This document shows, in pieces, positions 29,430 to 37,396 of a stretch of 64,000 nucleotides of DNA (within the stretch, counting starts at the first letter, position 1; the number at the start of each line of letters is the position of its first letter). The notes below the pieces were generated by a model. It had not been told where the DNA came from. It saw only the letters and a program-made list of their open reading frames with translations, and did not search any database. This stretch comes from Alphaproteobacteria bacterium (GTDB lineage Bacteria > Pseudomonadota > Alphaproteobacteria > UBA8366 > GCA-2717185). The DNA lies in the NCBI GenBank assembly GCA_040905865.1, contig JBBDQU010000061.1, positions 22,028-86,027 of the forward strand, in the 5' to 3' direction. Position numbers and translations under genes: made by a program.

Positions 29430-30176
29430 ATGGTCAAGGTCAGCATCAAAAAGCAGGTCGAGCTCGATTACCGGGACATCCGCGCCGACGACCCGGACGA
29501 CGCCTTCTTCATGCAGCTCTTCCCGAAGATCGCCCCCTTCACCATGACGGTGGAGCGCGGGATCGAGGCGCCCTACCAGCTGTTCAAGGCGATCCAGTAT
29601 ATCGTGCAGAACGGCATCCCCGGCGACATCGTCGAATGCGGCGTCTGGCGCGGCGGCTCGGTGATGCTGGCGGCGATGGCGCTGCGGCGCTTCGGCGACA
29701 CGAGCCGAAAGATCTACCTGTATGACACGTTCGAGGGCATGACCCGCCCGGGCGACCGCGACACGGACTGGGACGGCAAGAACTACCAGCAGCTCTGGGA
29801 CCAGGCGAAGCAGCAGAACAGGACCATGGGGTTTGGCGGGACGGTCGATGACGTGCGCGCCAATGTGCTGAACACCGGCTATCCGGAAGAAAACCTGGTC
29901 TTCGTGAAAGGGCCGGTGGAGGACACCATCCCCGGCGCCATGCCGGAAATTGCCGCGCTGCTGCGGCTGGATACGGACTGGTACAACTCCACCTGGCACG
30001 AACTGGTGCATCTGTATCCGGTGCTCAGCACCGGCGGCATCCTGATCATCGACGACTACGGCTGGTGCGAGGGCGCGCGCGAGGCGACCGACAGGTATAT
30101 CCGGGAAAACAGGGTCCGGATTTTCCTCTCCCGTGTCGAGGAATCGGTGCGGCTGGGGGTGAAAACCGAAAGTTAG
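29430..30176 (+). CDS. TylF/MycF family O-methyltransferase
   Basis: SAM-dependent O-methyltransferase of the macrocin/mycinamicin sugar methyltransferase family, 248 residues. GDIVECGVWRGGSVMLAA is the SAM-binding block, IYLYDTFEGM the following acidic strand, and GGILIIDDYGWCEG the metal-binding region. In non-producers such proteins methylate sugars of glycans or lipopolysaccharide. The neighbouring divergent glycosyltransferase fits such a role. Confidence 0.9.
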   Translation: MVKVSIKKQVELDYRDIRADDPDDAFFMQLFPKIAPFTMTVERGIEAPYQLFKAIQYIVQNGIPGDIVECGVWRGGSVMLAAMALRRFGDTSRKIYLYDTFEGMTRPGDRDTDWDGKNYQQLWDQAKQQNRTMGFGGTVDDVRANVLNTGYPEENLVFVKGPVEDTIPGAMPEIAALLRLDTDWYNSTWHELVHLYPVLSTGGILIIDDYGWCEGAREATDRYIRENRVRIFLSRVEESVRLGVKTES

Positions 30177-30253
30177 GCCGCGGGCCGGGATGCGGGCGTC
30201 CGGCTTCCCGGCGCGGCGTCAAATACCTGAGGCGCCATCGCCCCCCGCTGTGC

Positions 30254-30655
30254 TCAGCGCCTGGCAAGAAGGTCGCGGATTTCCTCCAGCAGGATTTCCT
30301 GCCTGGGCGGGGCGGCCGGCGCCGCGGGGGCGGCTTCTTCTTTCCTTTTCAGCGAATTCATGGCCCTGATAATTATGAACAGGGCCCAGGCGACGATCAT
30401 GAAGCTGATGACGCTGTTGATGAACAGCCCGTAATTGATCGCGACCTCGGGAACATTCGCCACCGCGTCGCCGTCTTTCAGGACGATCTTCAGGTCGGAA
30501 AAATCGACGCCGCCCAGCAGCAGTCCAATCGGCGGCATGATGATATCGTTCACCAGCGACTTGACGATTGTGCCGAACGCGCCGCCAAGTACGAAGCCGA
30601 CGGCCAGATCCACCACATTGCCACGCATGGCAAATTTCTTGAATTCGTTAAGCAT
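30254..30655 (-). CDS. mscL: Large-conductance mechanosensitive channel MscL
   Basis: Pentameric emergency-release channel of the inner membrane. It has 133 residues. The N-terminal helix and first membrane segment read [42 protein letters not shown] periplasmic loop (about 48-75) follows, then membrane segment 2 ([18 protein letters not shown]) and a basic C-terminal helix ending [10 protein letters not shown]. All family hallmarks are present. Confidence 0.97.
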   Translation of the reverse strand: MLNEFKKFAMRGNVVDLAVGFVLGGAFGTIVKSLVNDIIMPPIGLLLGGVDFSDLKIVLKDGDAVANVPEVAINYGLFINSVISFMIVAWALFIIIRAMNSLKRKEEAAPAAPAAPPRQEILLEEIRDLLARR

Positions 30656-30746
30656 CTTCTGGTCCCCAGTTAAATCGCCTGACCCCGGACGGCGCCTGCC
30701 GCCTGGGCAATACGGTGACGGCGACGCCGCCGCTTGCGGCGCAGTC

Positions 30747-30836
30747 TAGAGTAGATCGCCTTTTATCTGACGCAATAATTGCGTCAGATAAAAGGCGTGA
30801 ATCTGCTCTATCACTTTAAATTAAAAGCAGATTCAC
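30747..30836. repeat. Palindromic element with a perfect 19-bp-arm inverted repeat
   Basis: Positions 30758-30796 form a perfect inverted repeat with 19-bp arms around a single base (arm GCCTTTTATCTGACGCAAT). Outer arms TAGAG(T/C)AGAT (30747-30756 and 30801-30810) extend it. GTGAATCTGCT (30797-30807) can instead pair with AGCAGATTCAC (30824-30834). The outer sequences match the AGATCAGATC/GAATCTGATC family seen at 41.87 and 58.27 kb. It lies between mscL and the receiver gene. Confidence 0.8.
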
Positions 30837-30909
30837 GTGTTAATCGGAATCACGATTTTCTTTAAGGCGGATTCACGGTACCCTGCCCACCAGAGAGGAA
30901 ATCCGCCGT

Positions 30910-31404
30910 ATGCCAAACGACCTGACGCAGCTTTTGGTCCTCGTCGTGGACCCGGACCGGGCCATGTCCGCGCTGACGCGGGATGTTCTGAAATCGATCG
31001 GTATCGCCAAGGTCGATACGGTCGGTGACGCCGAGCGGGCGTTTGGCGAACTTCGCGCGAACGCCTATGACATCGTAATTACCGAACGGGACATGGCGCC
31101 GACGGACGGTATTGCGCTGACGAAGACGATCCGGACATCCGGGAAAAGCGGGAATTCCCATGTCGCGATTCTGATGATGACCGCGATGCCGACCAGGGAA
31201 ATGGTGACAGAGGCCCGCGACGCCGGCGTGACCGAGTTTCTCATCAAGCCGTTTTCGATGGCGGATTTGCGGGCGCGGATCATCGCGATTCTGCGCCATC
31301 CGCGCAGTTTTATCGAAGAGTCGGATTACTTCGGTCCGGACCGGCGGCGCGCCGACCGGGACTATTACGGCGAGGACCAGCGCGGGGACGACCCGGACCG
31401 CTGA
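30910..31404 (+). CDS. Single-domain response regulator receiver with atypical acceptor site
   Basis: CheY-like receiver of 164 residues with a charged C-terminal tail (RRRADRDYYGEDQRGDD). LLVLVVDPDRAM provides strand 1, but the usual second acidic residue is Pro. The acceptor position, within YDIVITERDMAPTDG, reads Glu where Asp is expected. The Thr of LMMTA and the lysine of FLIKPFS are conserved. A Glu here may mimic the phosphorylated state. No kinase gene is adjacent. A GAGGAAAT ribosome site precedes the ATG. Confidence 0.85.
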   Translation: MPNDLTQLLVLVVDPDRAMSALTRDVLKSIGIAKVDTVGDAERAFGELRANAYDIVITERDMAPTDGIALTKTIRTSGKSGNSHVAILMMTAMPTREMVTEARDAGVTEFLIKPFSMADLRARIIAILRHPRSFIEESDYFGPDRRRADRDYYGEDQRGDDPDR

Positions 31405-31444
31405 ACGGTCCGGCTCCCCGGCCGGTCATTGCCGCGTCCTCCGG

Positions 31445-32542
31445 TCAGGCGACGGCGCGCATGCCGCGCCGCTGCGCGACGGCCGCCGCCAGGCCTTCCA
31501 GCACCGCGACGGAGGTGTCCCAGTCGATGCAGCCGTCGGTGATGCTCTGCCCGTAGGTCAGCGGCCTGCCGGGCACGAGGTCCTGCCGTCCGCCGACCAG
31601 GTGGCTTTCGATCATGACGCCGGTAATGCGGTCGTCGCCGGCGGCGATCCGGGCGGCGACATCGGCCATGACGGCCGGCTGGTTTTCCGGGTTCTTGGCG
31701 CTGTTCGCATGGCTGGCGTCGATCACCACGGATGCTGCCAGGCCCGATTTCCGCGCCACGGCGCAGGCGGCGTCCACGCTGGCCGCGTCGTAATTGGGCG
31801 CCTTGCCGCCGCGCAGGATGATGTGGCAGTCCTCATTACCGGTGGTCGTGGCGATGGCGGAACGGCCGTCCTTCGTCACCGCGAGGAAGTGATGCGGCTG
31901 GGCGGCGGCGCTTGCGGCATCGACGGCGATCTTCACGTCGCCGCCGGTGCCGTTCTTGAATCCGACCGGGCAGGACAGGCCGGAGGCCAGTTCGCGGTGC
32001 ACCTGGCTTTCCGTCGTGCGCGCGCCGATGGCGGCCCAGGACACCAGGTCGGCGATGTATTGCGGGATCGTCATGTCGAGGAACTCGCAGCCGGCCGGCA
32101 GGCCCAGGTTGTTGATGTCCAGCAGCAGCCGCCGCGCCAGGCGCAGCCCCCGTTCGATCTCGAAACTGCCGTCAAGGTTCGGGTCGTTGATCAGCCCCTT
32201 CCAGCCCACGGTGGTGCGCGGTTTGGAGAAATAGACCCGCATGACGAGCTCCAGCGTATCGCCGAACCGGCCGCGCAGGGCGGCCAGGCGGGTGGCGTAT
32301 TCCATCGCGGCGGCCGGGTCGTGGATCGAGCAGGGGCCGATGACGACCGCCAGCCGGTCGTCGCGCCGGTGCAGGATCTGCTGCAGCGCGCGCCGCGCCC
32401 CGGTCACCGTTCCGGTCGCCCGGGGGGTGCGCGGGTATTGGGCGATGATCTGGGCGGGCGTGTTCAGTTCGGTGATATCGCGGATGCGGATATCGTCCGT
32501 GGTGTCGATTGTGGCGGCGATGGCGCCGGTATGGTCCAACAT
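31445..32542 (-). CDS. aroG: 3-deoxy-7-phosphoheptulonate synthase, class I (AroG type)
   Basis: DAHP synthase, the first enzyme of the shikimate pathway, joining phosphoenolpyruvate and erythrose 4-phosphate. It has 365 residues. LAVVIGPCSIHDP, VMRVYFSKPRTTVGWKGLINDP and GFKNGTGGDVKIAVDA are the active-site blocks. The N-terminal 45 residues carry the effector-binding region of feedback-controlled class I enzymes. Expression appears to be controlled by the aromatic-rich leader peptide and terminator just upstream (32581-32714), so aromatic amino acid supply would limit its transcription. Confidence 0.97.
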   Translation of the reverse strand: MLDHTGAIAATIDTTDDIRIRDITELNTPAQIIAQYPRTPRATGTVTGARRALQQILHRRDDRLAVVIGPCSIHDPAAAMEYATRLAALRGRFGDTLELVMRVYFSKPRTTVGWKGLINDPNLDGSFEIERGLRLARRLLLDINNLGLPAGCEFLDMTIPQYIADLVSWAAIGARTTESQVHRELASGLSCPVGFKNGTGGDVKIAVDAASAAAQPHHFLAVTKDGRSAIATTTGNEDCHIILRGGKAPNYDAASVDAACAVARKSGLAASVVIDASHANSAKNPENQPAVMADVAARIAAGDDRITGVMIESHLVGGRQDLVPGRPLTYGQSITDGCIDWDTSVAVLEGLAAAVAQRRGMRAVA

Positions 32543-32580
32543 GTGCCGGATCTCCCTGGTTCTGGCCAGGCCGGCGGCAT

Positions 32581-32609
32581 AAAAAAACCGCCAGCATCGT
32601 GGCGGTTTT
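32581..32609 (-). terminator. Attenuator terminator of aroG
   Basis: On the minus strand, AAAACCGCCA pairs with TGGCGGTTTT around a six-base loop, followed directly by a T-run. An upstream leader segment (complement of 32651-32661, ATCGGCGGCGG) can pair with the CCGCCACGAT half instead, giving an antiterminator. It ends about 40 bp before the aroG start. Confidence 0.85.
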
Positions 32610-32630
32610 GAGACTGTCCCTGATCGAAAT

Positions 32631-32714
32631 TCAGATCGAACGAACCCCTGCCGCCGCCGATGGCATCGGATAGCTGAAGTACCAGAAGGTAAACGTGGCG
32701 GTTACGGTGTTCAT
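32631..32714 (-). CDS. aroG leader peptide (aromatic attenuation)
   Basis: A 27-codon frame begins at an ATG (32714) and stops at TGA (32631-32633). Codons 8-16 encode FTFWYFSYP, i.e. three Phe, one Trp and two Tyr in nine codons, exactly the end products controlled by DAHP synthase. A terminator hairpin follows 22 bp later. The predicted transcription start from the promoter at 32722-32750 coincides with the A of the ATG, so the peptide is probably translated from a leaderless transcript, as I recall for trpL in Sinorhizobium. The short downstream part is rich in Ala and Gly. Ribosome stalling at aromatic codons would favour the antiterminator. Confidence 0.8.
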   Translation of the reverse strand: MNTVTATFTFWYFSYPMPSAAAGVRSI

Positions 32715-32721
32715 GATGATG

Positions 32722-32750
32722 GATATAGGACAGCCGAACCGGTTTGTCAC
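32722..32750 (-). promoter_or_regulatory. Candidate sigma70 promoter of the aroG leader
   Basis: On the minus strand, GTGACA (32750-32745; five of six to consensus) is followed after 17 bp by TATATC (32727-32722). The expected start is at the leader ATG. Confidence 0.65.
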
Positions 32751-32820
32751 GCAACGATTTCACCCCGGACAATGCGCAACGCGGCAGGTCCCGTTCATTT
32801 CCGGAATCCGGACAGGAATC

Positions 32821-32845
32821 AAAAAGAGACGGGCCGGAGCCCGCC
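32821..32845 (-). terminator. tracrRNA rho-independent terminator
   Basis: On the minus strand GGCGGGC pairs with GCCCGTC (one G-U pair) around TCCG; after a short CTC the T-run at 32825-32821 follows. It also insulates the aroG leader promoter from readthrough. Confidence 0.8.
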
Positions 32846-32939
32846 TCATATTTGGTGCTCATGCCGCCCTGAAGCGGATGAACTTGTTAACGGAAAGACC
32901 ACGTTTCCCCATCGGCTAAATGGTTGCGCGAAATCCGTT
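32821..32939 (-). ncRNA. tracrRNA of the type II-C CRISPR-Cas system
   Basis: The minus-strand segment 32921-32886 is an anti-repeat. Its 5' part matches the CRISPR repeat as written on the plus strand for 19 consecutive bases (through TAGCCGATGGGGAAACG), then one mismatch, GGTC, a three-base mismatch, CCG, a small bulge and AAC. It can therefore pair with minus-strand crRNA repeat. After it come a short CCGC...GCGG hairpin (nexus-like, about 32860-32873) and a GC-rich terminator stem with a T-run (32845-32821). A strong promoter lies just upstream. The expected length is about 119 nt. The direction fixes the strand of crRNA transcription. Confidence 0.88.
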
Positions 32940-32945
32940 AAAAAC

Positions 32946-32974
32946 ATTAAATAGTGACAACAACTGATTGTCAA
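32946..32974 (-). promoter_or_regulatory. tracrRNA promoter, overlapping the cas9 start region
   Basis: A perfect -35 TTGACA (32974-32969) is spaced exactly 17 bp from TTTAAT (32951-32946; five of six). Transcription would begin near 32939, running away from cas9. The -35 covers one candidate cas9 start codon (ATG 32974). Confidence 0.8.
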
Positions 32975-32988
32975 TGAAAGATCCAGTC

Positions 32989-35900
32989 ATGTCACAGGAA
33001 TTCAGGTTGGGCCTCGATATCGGGGCGAATTCGATTGGGTGGGCGATTGTTGATCTGGAAACGGGCGGCAAACCTGCTTCAATTCGCGATGCCGGCGTCA
33101 GGATATTTTCCGACGGACGCAATCCCAAGGACCGGACTTCACTGGCTGTGGCCCGCAGGCAGGCACGCCAGATGCGTCGGCAGCGGGACCGGTATCTGCA
33201 AAGACGCGACAAATTCATGAACGCGCTGATACGCGCCGGGCTCATGCCGGAGGACGAAGCCGCGAGAAAAACGCTTGAGCGGCTTGACCCCTATATGCTG
33301 CGCCTGCGGTGCCTTGACGAGCGGGTGGCGTTGTTCGAACTGGGGCGGGCGCTGTTTCATTTAAACCAGCGGCGGGGATTTCGAAGCAATCTCCGAATCG
33401 ACAAGACGGATGACGCGGAGTCGGGGAAGGTCCGTACCGGTGGCGACAGGCTGCGCGATCTTCTGCAGGATACCGGCGCCCGCACCTTGGGCGAGTTTCT
33501 TGCGATGCGCCATGAATTGCATGACCCGGTCCGGGTGCGGATGAGCGGCGCCGGCGCGCAGGCTGTTTACGAATTTTATCCGCAAAGGGACATGGTTGAA
33601 GCTGAATTCGACGCATTGTGGGAAAGTCAGGCGCAATATCATCCGGAAGAGCTTTCGCCGCAATGGCGTGACGAACTCAAGGGCATCCTGCTGTTCCAGC
33701 GCCCCCTGAAACCGGTGCGACCGGGAAAATGCACCCTGATTCCGACGGAGGAACGCGCGCCTGCGGCCCTGCCGCTGGCGCAACGTCGGCGCATTCTTGA
33801 AGAAGTGAACCATCTGCGTGTCTCGTTCGGCCCTGGTGAAATGACGCGGCCGCTGTGCCGGGAAGAAAGGGACAAGGTCGTTCTTGCGCTACTGCAAAAA
33901 CAGAAAGTCACGTTCACGGGAATCCGGCGATTGCTCGGGTTTGCCGGCGACACGGTTTTCAACACGGAGTCCGGCAAGCGCCAACACCTCGACGGTGACC
34001 TTACGTCCTGTGTCCTGTCCCGAAAGAACCTGTTCGGTCCCTACTGGCGTGCCCGGGATCTGGAAACGCAAACCGAAATTGTCGAGCGGCTCCTGGTCGA
34101 AGAGGACGAGACGCGGCTGATCGCATGGCTGTGCGAAAGAACAGGCGTGGATGCGCAGACCGCCGAAAGGATTGCCGGTGCGCGACTGCCGGACGGACAT
34201 TCGCGGCTGGGGCGTTCGGCGTTGGCGCGTGTGGTGCCCGCGCTCGAACGGGATGTGGTTGTCTACAGCGATGCAGTGCGCGATGCGGGGTTCGATCATC
34301 ATTCCGATTTCCGCGACGGCGAAAGACACGACCGCCTGTCGTATTATGGCGAACGGCTCGAAAGGCATGTCGCGTTCGGCACGGGAGAGCCGGGCGACAT
34401 GCCGGAAAAGCGCATCGGCAGGATTGCCAATCCCACTGTCCACATCGGGCTGAACCAGATTCGGCGCCTGGTAAATGCGATCATCGACGTGTACGGCCAT
34501 CCGACGGAGATTCATATCGAACTGGCGCGCGACCTCAAGAACAGCATTGAGAAACAGCGCGATATCGAACGGGAACAGGCGGAAAACCAGCGCCGGAACG
34601 ATGAGCGCCGCCTCCGGCTGGCGGAATGCGGGCAGCCGGATACCGGCGAGAATAGATTGAAACTGCGCCTGTGGGAGGAACTCGGCCCGCCACAGGATCG
34701 GCGCTGCGTATATACGGGTGAACAGATTTCAATTCGACGCCTGCTTAGCGACGATGTGGAAATCGAGCATATCCTGCCGTTTTCGAAAACCCTCGATAAC
34801 AGCGCCGCCAACAAGACCGTTTGCCTGCGCCGGGCCAATCGGGACAAGGGCAATAAAGCGCCTTTCGCCGCGTTCGGCCACAGTCCCGACGGCTACGACT
34901 GGAGCGGCGTTGCCGCGAGGGCGTGGGAATTGCCAAAGAACAAGCGGTGGCGATTTGCGCCGGACGCAATGGAAAACCTCGACGCGGGGTTTCTGGATCG
35001 CCACCTGACCGATACCCAATACATTTCACGGATCGCCCGCGAATACCTGACGGCTGTTTGCGACCCGGACAGGGTTGTCGCAATTCCCGGCAGAATGACG
35101 GCGATGCTGCGCGGAAAATGGGGGCTGAACAGCCTGTTATCGGACCATAACCGCAAGAACCGGACCGATCACCGGCACCACGCCATCGATGCGGCGGTGG
35201 TCGCCATGACCGATCGCGGTATGCTCAATCGTATCGCCCGCGCGGCGGCACGGGCGGAAGAATCGGGTGTTTCGCGTATCCTCGAAGATATGCCCGATCC
35301 CTGGGACGGGTTCCGCGCGCAGCTTGGTTCGGTGCTGGACCGGCTCGTCGTCTCGCACCGACCGGATCACGGCAAACAGGGGCGATTGCACAACGATACC
35401 GCCTACGGCCTTGTATCGGAACCCGATACCCGTGGCGCGCGGACAGTCGTTCACCGCAAGCCGCTGGGCAGTTTCAAATCCGTCAAGGAATTGTCCGCGA
35501 TCCGCGACAACGCGCTGCGCGACCGGATAGAAGCGACCGTCGCGGCGGATGCGGCGGCAGGCATTTCCCTGGGTGACAGCCTCGCCCGATTTTCCGAACG
35601 GGAGGGCGTTCGCCGGGTTCGTATCTGTGAAAAGCTGTCCGTTATCCCGATTTGCGACAGGGAGGGCAAACCCTACAAGGCGTACAAGGGAGACAGCAAT
35701 TACTGTTACGACATTTTTGCCGTTTCCGGCGGCGGCTGGCGGGGCGACGTGCTCAGCACGTTCGATGCCAATACGAAAGGGCGCACGCCGCTGCCGGATG
35801 GCGCTTCGCGAATCATGCGATTGCGCAAGGACGACCTCGTGGGGATCGACGGTGACGACGGCCGCCGGGTCATGCGGGTCGTCAAGTTCAGTCCGGGTCA

Positions 35901-36078
35901 GATCGTCCTTGCGGAACACCAGGAAGGCGGCCCACTGAAACAGCGCGATGCCGCGCCGGTGGACGAGGATCCCTTCCAGTACCTGACCCGCTCACCCGAA
36001 GGGTTGCGTAAACTGAACGCCAGCCCCCTGGCGGTCGATATACTCGGCCGGGTGTACGATCCCGGAAACCGGCAATGA
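32989..36078 (+). CDS. cas9: CRISPR-associated endonuclease Cas9, type II-C
   Basis: RNA-guided double-strand endonuclease, 1029 residues from the ATG at 32989, the compact size of II-C enzymes. That start puts the RuvC-I aspartate at residue 10 (LGLDIGANSIGWAI). An arginine-rich bridge helix follows (RRQARQMRRQRDRYLQRR). RuvC-II is IHIELARD (E511). The HNH domain has H594 and N608 in IEHILPFS...SAANK, with Glu in place of the common Asp just before the His. RuvC-III is HRHHAIDAAVV (H731, D734). The C-terminal PAM-interacting region ends at GRVYDPGNRQ. In-frame starts at 32974 (ATG) and 32968 (TTG) overlap the tracrRNA promoter and are less likely. All nuclease residues look intact. The stop overlaps cas1. 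Confidence 0.95.
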   Translation: MSQEFRLGLDIGANSIGWAIVDLETGGKPASIRDAGVRIFSDGRNPKDRTSLAVARRQARQMRRQRDRYLQRRDKFMNALIRAGLMPEDEAARKTLERLDPYMLRLRCLDERVALFELGRALFHLNQRRGFRSNLRIDKTDDAESGKVRTGGDRLRDLLQDTGARTLGEFLAMRHELHDPVRVRMSGAGAQAVYEFYPQRDMVEAEFDALWESQAQYHPEELSPQWRDELKGILLFQRPLKPVRPGKCTLIPTEERAPAALPLAQRRRILEEVNHLRVSFGPGEMTRPLCREERDKVVLALLQKQKVTFTGIRRLLGFAGDTVFNTESGKRQHLDGDLTSCVLSRKNLFGPYWRARDLETQTEIVERLLVEEDETRLIAWLCERTGVDAQTAERIAGARLPDGHSRLGRSALARVVPALERDVVVYSDAVRDAGFDHHSDFRDGERHDRLSYYGERLERHVAFGTGEPGDMPEKRIGRIANPTVHIGLNQIRRLVNAIIDVYGHPTEIHIELARDLKNSIEKQRDIEREQAENQRRNDERRLRLAECGQPDTGENRLKLRLWEELGPPQDRRCVYTGEQISIRRLLSDDVEIEHILPFSKTLDNSAANKTVCLRRANRDKGNKAPFAAFGHSPDGYDWSGVAARAWELPKNKRWRFAPDAMENLDAGFLDRHLTDTQYISRIAREYLTAVCDPDRVVAIPGRMTAMLRGKWGLNSLLSDHNRKNRTDHRHHAIDAAVVAMTDRGMLNRIARAAARAEESGVSRILEDMPDPWDGFRAQLGSVLDRLVVSHRPDHGKQGRLHNDTAYGLVSEPDTRGARTVVHRKPLGSFKSVKELSAIRDNALRDRIEATVAADAAAGISLGDSLARFSEREGVRRVRICEKLSVIPICDREGKPYKAYKGDSNYCYDIFAVSGGGWRGDVLSTFDANTKGRTPLPDGASRIMRLRKDDLVGIDGDDGRRVMRVVKFSPGQIVLAEHQEGGPLKQRDAAPVDEDPFQYLTRSPEGLRKLNASPLAVDILGRVYDPGNRQ

Positions 36079-36995
36079 TCGGGCGGGTGGTGGAAATAGC
36101 CGGCGACGACCGGCACCTTTCGCTCTTGCGCGGCTTCATGCTGGTCCGGTCGGAAGGCAGCGAAATCGCCCGTATTCCGCTGGACGATATCGGCGTACTC
36201 GTAGCGAACGGGCATGGGTTATCCTATTCGCATAACCTGCTGCTCGCGCTCGCCGACCGTGGCGTCGCGATGGTGCTGTGCGGGACAAACCAGTCGCCCG
36301 CCGCATGGTTATGGCCGGTCGCCGGACACCACGCGCAAACGGCAAACATGCTGGCGCAATCTGTAATCGGCAAACCGCTGGCGAAGCGGCTGTGGCAGGG
36401 ACTCGTGGTCGCCAAGGTTGCGCAACAGGCGGCGGTTCTGGACATCGCCGGAAAACCGTCAGGCGGCATTGCCGCGCTGGGACGAAAGGTTCGCTCCGGC
36501 GATCCGGAAAACATCGAAGCCCAGGCGGCCCGGCGCTATTGGCCGTTGCTGATGGGACCGGATTTCAGACGGGACCGTAGCGCGCCAGGCGCCAATGCAT
36601 TGCTGAATTACGGCTATACAATCCTGCGGTCGATGACCGCGCGATCCGTGGCCGCGGCGGGACTGCATCCGTCTCTCGGGTTGCATCATCGGACCCGGAC
36701 CGACCCGCTCTGCCTCGCTTCGGACCTGATGGAACCGTTTCGCCCGCTGATCGATCTGGCGGTATTCCGCCTGATTGCCGACGGCAACGACGAACTGACC
36801 CCGGAGGTGAAGGCTGTTCTTGCTGCAGTGACGTCCGTGGACATGCGGTCACCGCGCGGCACGACGCCGCTGGCGACCTGTATCGAGCGTCTGGCCACGT
36901 CCGTGGCGAGGGCCTGCGTCGATGGGACCGGCAGCCTGGACCTGCCGCTATCGCCGCAACCGCTGGACGCGGCATGGCTGGGGCGGGTGCGATAA
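36075..36995 (+). CDS. cas1: CRISPR-associated integrase Cas1 (type II)
   Basis: Integrase subunit that with Cas2 inserts new spacers. It has 306 residues; the ATG overlaps the cas9 stop (ATGA). The metal-binding Glu lies in NIEAQAARRYWPLLMG. The His and Asp ligands are in GLHPSLGLHHRTRTDPLCLASDLMEPFRPLID, the type II Cas1 pattern. The N-terminal beta domain shows IPLDDIGVLVANGHGLSYSHNLLLALADRGVAMVLC. There is no Csn2 or Cas4 gene next to it, consistent with subtype II-C. Confidence 0.95.
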   Translation: MIGRVVEIAGDDRHLSLLRGFMLVRSEGSEIARIPLDDIGVLVANGHGLSYSHNLLLALADRGVAMVLCGTNQSPAAWLWPVAGHHAQTANMLAQSVIGKPLAKRLWQGLVVAKVAQQAAVLDIAGKPSGGIAALGRKVRSGDPENIEAQAARRYWPLLMGPDFRRDRSAPGANALLNYGYTILRSMTARSVAAAGLHPSLGLHHRTRTDPLCLASDLMEPFRPLIDLAVFRLIADGNDELTPEVKAVLAAVTSVDMRSPRGTTPLATCIERLATSVARACVDGTGSLDLPLSPQPLDAAWLGRVR

Positions 36996-37325
36996 ATGGC
37001 GCTGAGCGGGTACCGGCTGATGTGGATGATGGTACTTTTCGATCTGCCGGTTCTGACCAAACCCGAACGCAAGGCGGCGTCGGGTTTCCGCAATTTCCTG
37101 TTGGATCAGGGATTCGAGATGGCCCAGTTTTCCGTTTATCTGCGATTCTGTTCCGGCAAGGAACAGGTGGAAGCCCATACCAAACGGATTCGCAGGAATC
37201 TGCCCCGGACCGGCAAGGTCACGATTCTCGGTTTTACCGACCGGCAATACGAAAACATCGTGAACTTCGATGGACGAAAACAGGAACCCGAACGCAAAAA
37301 TCCCGGTCAGTACCTTTTGCTGTAA
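36996..37325 (+). CDS. cas2: CRISPR-associated protein Cas2
   Basis: Structural partner of Cas1 in spacer integration, 109 residues with a ferredoxin-like fold. The conserved metal-site aspartate is in MWMMVLFDLPVLTKPERKAA. The ATG immediately follows the cas1 stop without spacing. FLLDQGFEMAQFSVYLRFCSGKEQ and TGKVTILGFTDRQYENIVNF are typical of type II Cas2. It ends 72 bp before the CRISPR array. Confidence 0.95.
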   Translation: MALSGYRLMWMMVLFDLPVLTKPERKAASGFRNFLLDQGFEMAQFSVYLRFCSGKEQVEAHTKRIRRNLPRTGKVTILGFTDRQYENIVNFDGRKQEPERKNPGQYLLL

Positions 37326-37357
37326 TCCTTCGGTCGGATTTACCGAAATGCAGCCGC

Positions 37358-37383
37358 AAAAAAATGCCCTGAAAACAGGGCAT
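37358..37383 (-). terminator. Terminator closing the CRISPR array transcript
   Basis: ATGCCCTG and CAGGGCAT form a perfect 8-bp stem around AAAA. On the minus strand the stem is followed by seven T residues, while the plus-strand side has none. It therefore stops transcription coming from the array, protecting cas2/cas1 from antisense RNA. It lies 14 bp from the first repeat. Confidence 0.85.
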
Positions 37384-37396
37384 TAGAAGGGTTTGT

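Noticed and set aside
32968..32988. Upstream starts for cas9 (TTG 32968, ATG 32974)
   Set aside because: They overlap the -35 of the tracrRNA promoter and have no ribosome site; the ATG at 32989 places the RuvC-I Asp at residue 10, as in other Cas9s.
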